A stretch of DNA of 5,755 nucleotides from Armatimonadota bacterium (GTDB taxonomy: Bacteria; Armatimonadota; Armatimonadia; Armatimonadales; Armatimonadaceae). The notes beneath the pieces were generated by a model. The model was not told the origin of the DNA. It saw only the letters and a program-made list of their open reading frames with translations, and made no database searches. Every line of letters begins with the position of its first letter. Position 1 is the first letter of the stretch. Position numbers and translations under genes: made by a program. Positions 5,514-5,755 of this stretch are shown here, in pieces. The stretch lies in the NCBI GenBank assembly GCA_014379275.1, contig JACMMA010000417.1:1-5755 (forward strand). Direction: 5' to 3'.

Positions 5514-5755
5514 ATGGAATACCAAGTAGATGAGGCGAGAAAAAACATCGCCACCGCGCGTGACTTCGCCGAAAACGTGCTGGGCGGCGGCGACCTGACC
5601 CTTTTCGACGCGATCGTCGCCGAAAACGTGCGCGGGAACACGGGTCTCAAACCGGACGGCTGGATCGAGGGCAAGGCGATGTACCGCGCGATCATTGAGG
5701 CGCTAAACGTGGCGTTCCCAGACATGCGCGTCCAGGTTTCCGAAGCGTTCGCCAG
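5514..5755 (+). CDS. SnoaL-like (ester cyclase-like) protein, 3' end cut off
   Basis: The frame from ATG 5514 stays open to the window edge, giving 80 residues plus two bases. Shine-Dalgarno GAAGGA (5498-5503) lies ten bases before the ATG, and the gene starts 30 bases after the propeller stop, suggesting co-transcription. The N-terminal helix and first cone segment fit the SnoaL-like NTF2 fold: ARDFAENVLGGGDLTLFDAIVAENV (15-39), then a Gly-Asn-Thr stretch, WIEGKAMYRAIIEALNVAFPD (53-73), and MRVQVSEAFA. The AFPD-x-R-V motif and the preceding G-(K/R)-x-x-(Y/F) helix are the usual marks of the family. Full proteins are about 130-150 residues. Catalytic members cyclise polyketide esters, but most bacterial stand-alone copies have no known substrate, so function is open. 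Confidence 0.82.
   Translation, partial: MEYQVDEARKNIATARDFAENVLGGGDLTLFDAIVAENVRGNTGLKPDGWIEGKAMYRAIIEALNVAFPDMRVQVSEAFA

Noticed and set aside
5261..5725. 154-codon open frame on the - strand across the propeller and SnoaL-like genes
   Set aside because: Ser/Ala/Pro-rich antisense frame crossing two + strand genes that have good Shine-Dalgarno sites or family motifs; no recognisable domain.

Overview
The window is a compact, moderately GC-rich bacterial segment. Its codons strongly prefer G or C in the third position, which creates long spurious antisense open frames. Every convincing gene is on the + strand. From left to right they are: the 3' part of an AraC-type regulator with the AraC_N (YqhC-like) sensor domain; a second, complete AraC-family regulator with a cupin-type sensor; an NADPH-dependent F420-reductase-like Rossmann oxidoreductase; an aldehyde dehydrogenase of the classical ALDH superfamily; an exported six-bladed SMP-30/gluconolactonase-like beta-propeller; and the first 80 codons of a SnoaL-like (ester cyclase-like) protein that runs off the right edge. 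No tRNA, rRNA, insertion sequence, CRISPR array or phage gene was seen.

The source organism cannot be named from this sequence. Purine-rich Shine-Dalgarno sites, a clear signal peptide and stacked AraC regulators next to small oxidoreductases are typical of free-living soil or environmental bacteria. The proteins do not point to a particular phylum.

Layout: 2-862 regulator 1 (start outside the window); 863-1193 a 331-base gap with a perfect TATAAT box, a series of ATCC boxes and a small hairpin; 1194-2045 regulator 2; 2046-2151 a short AT-rich control region with a tandem 11-bp repeat of 21-bp period; 2152-2799 reductase; 2800-2934 a gap dense in inverted repeats, ending in a terminator-like hairpin plus T6 directly before the ALDH Shine-Dalgarno; 2935-4431 ALDH; 4432-4511 a gap holding a perfect 10-bp stem hairpin; 4512-5483 exported propeller; 5514 to the end, SnoaL-like gene.

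Inferred working model: one or both AraC regulators sense a small carbonyl or aromatic compound and activate the reductase and ALDH. The ALDH would oxidise an aldehyde, probably with NADP+ or mixed cofactor use. The reductase, the exported lactonase-like propeller and the SnoaL-like protein would handle related intermediates. The sequence supports the gene identities well. The shared pathway and its substrate are inference. The most interesting material is in the gaps, where several symmetric or repeated elements look like operators or RNA switches.
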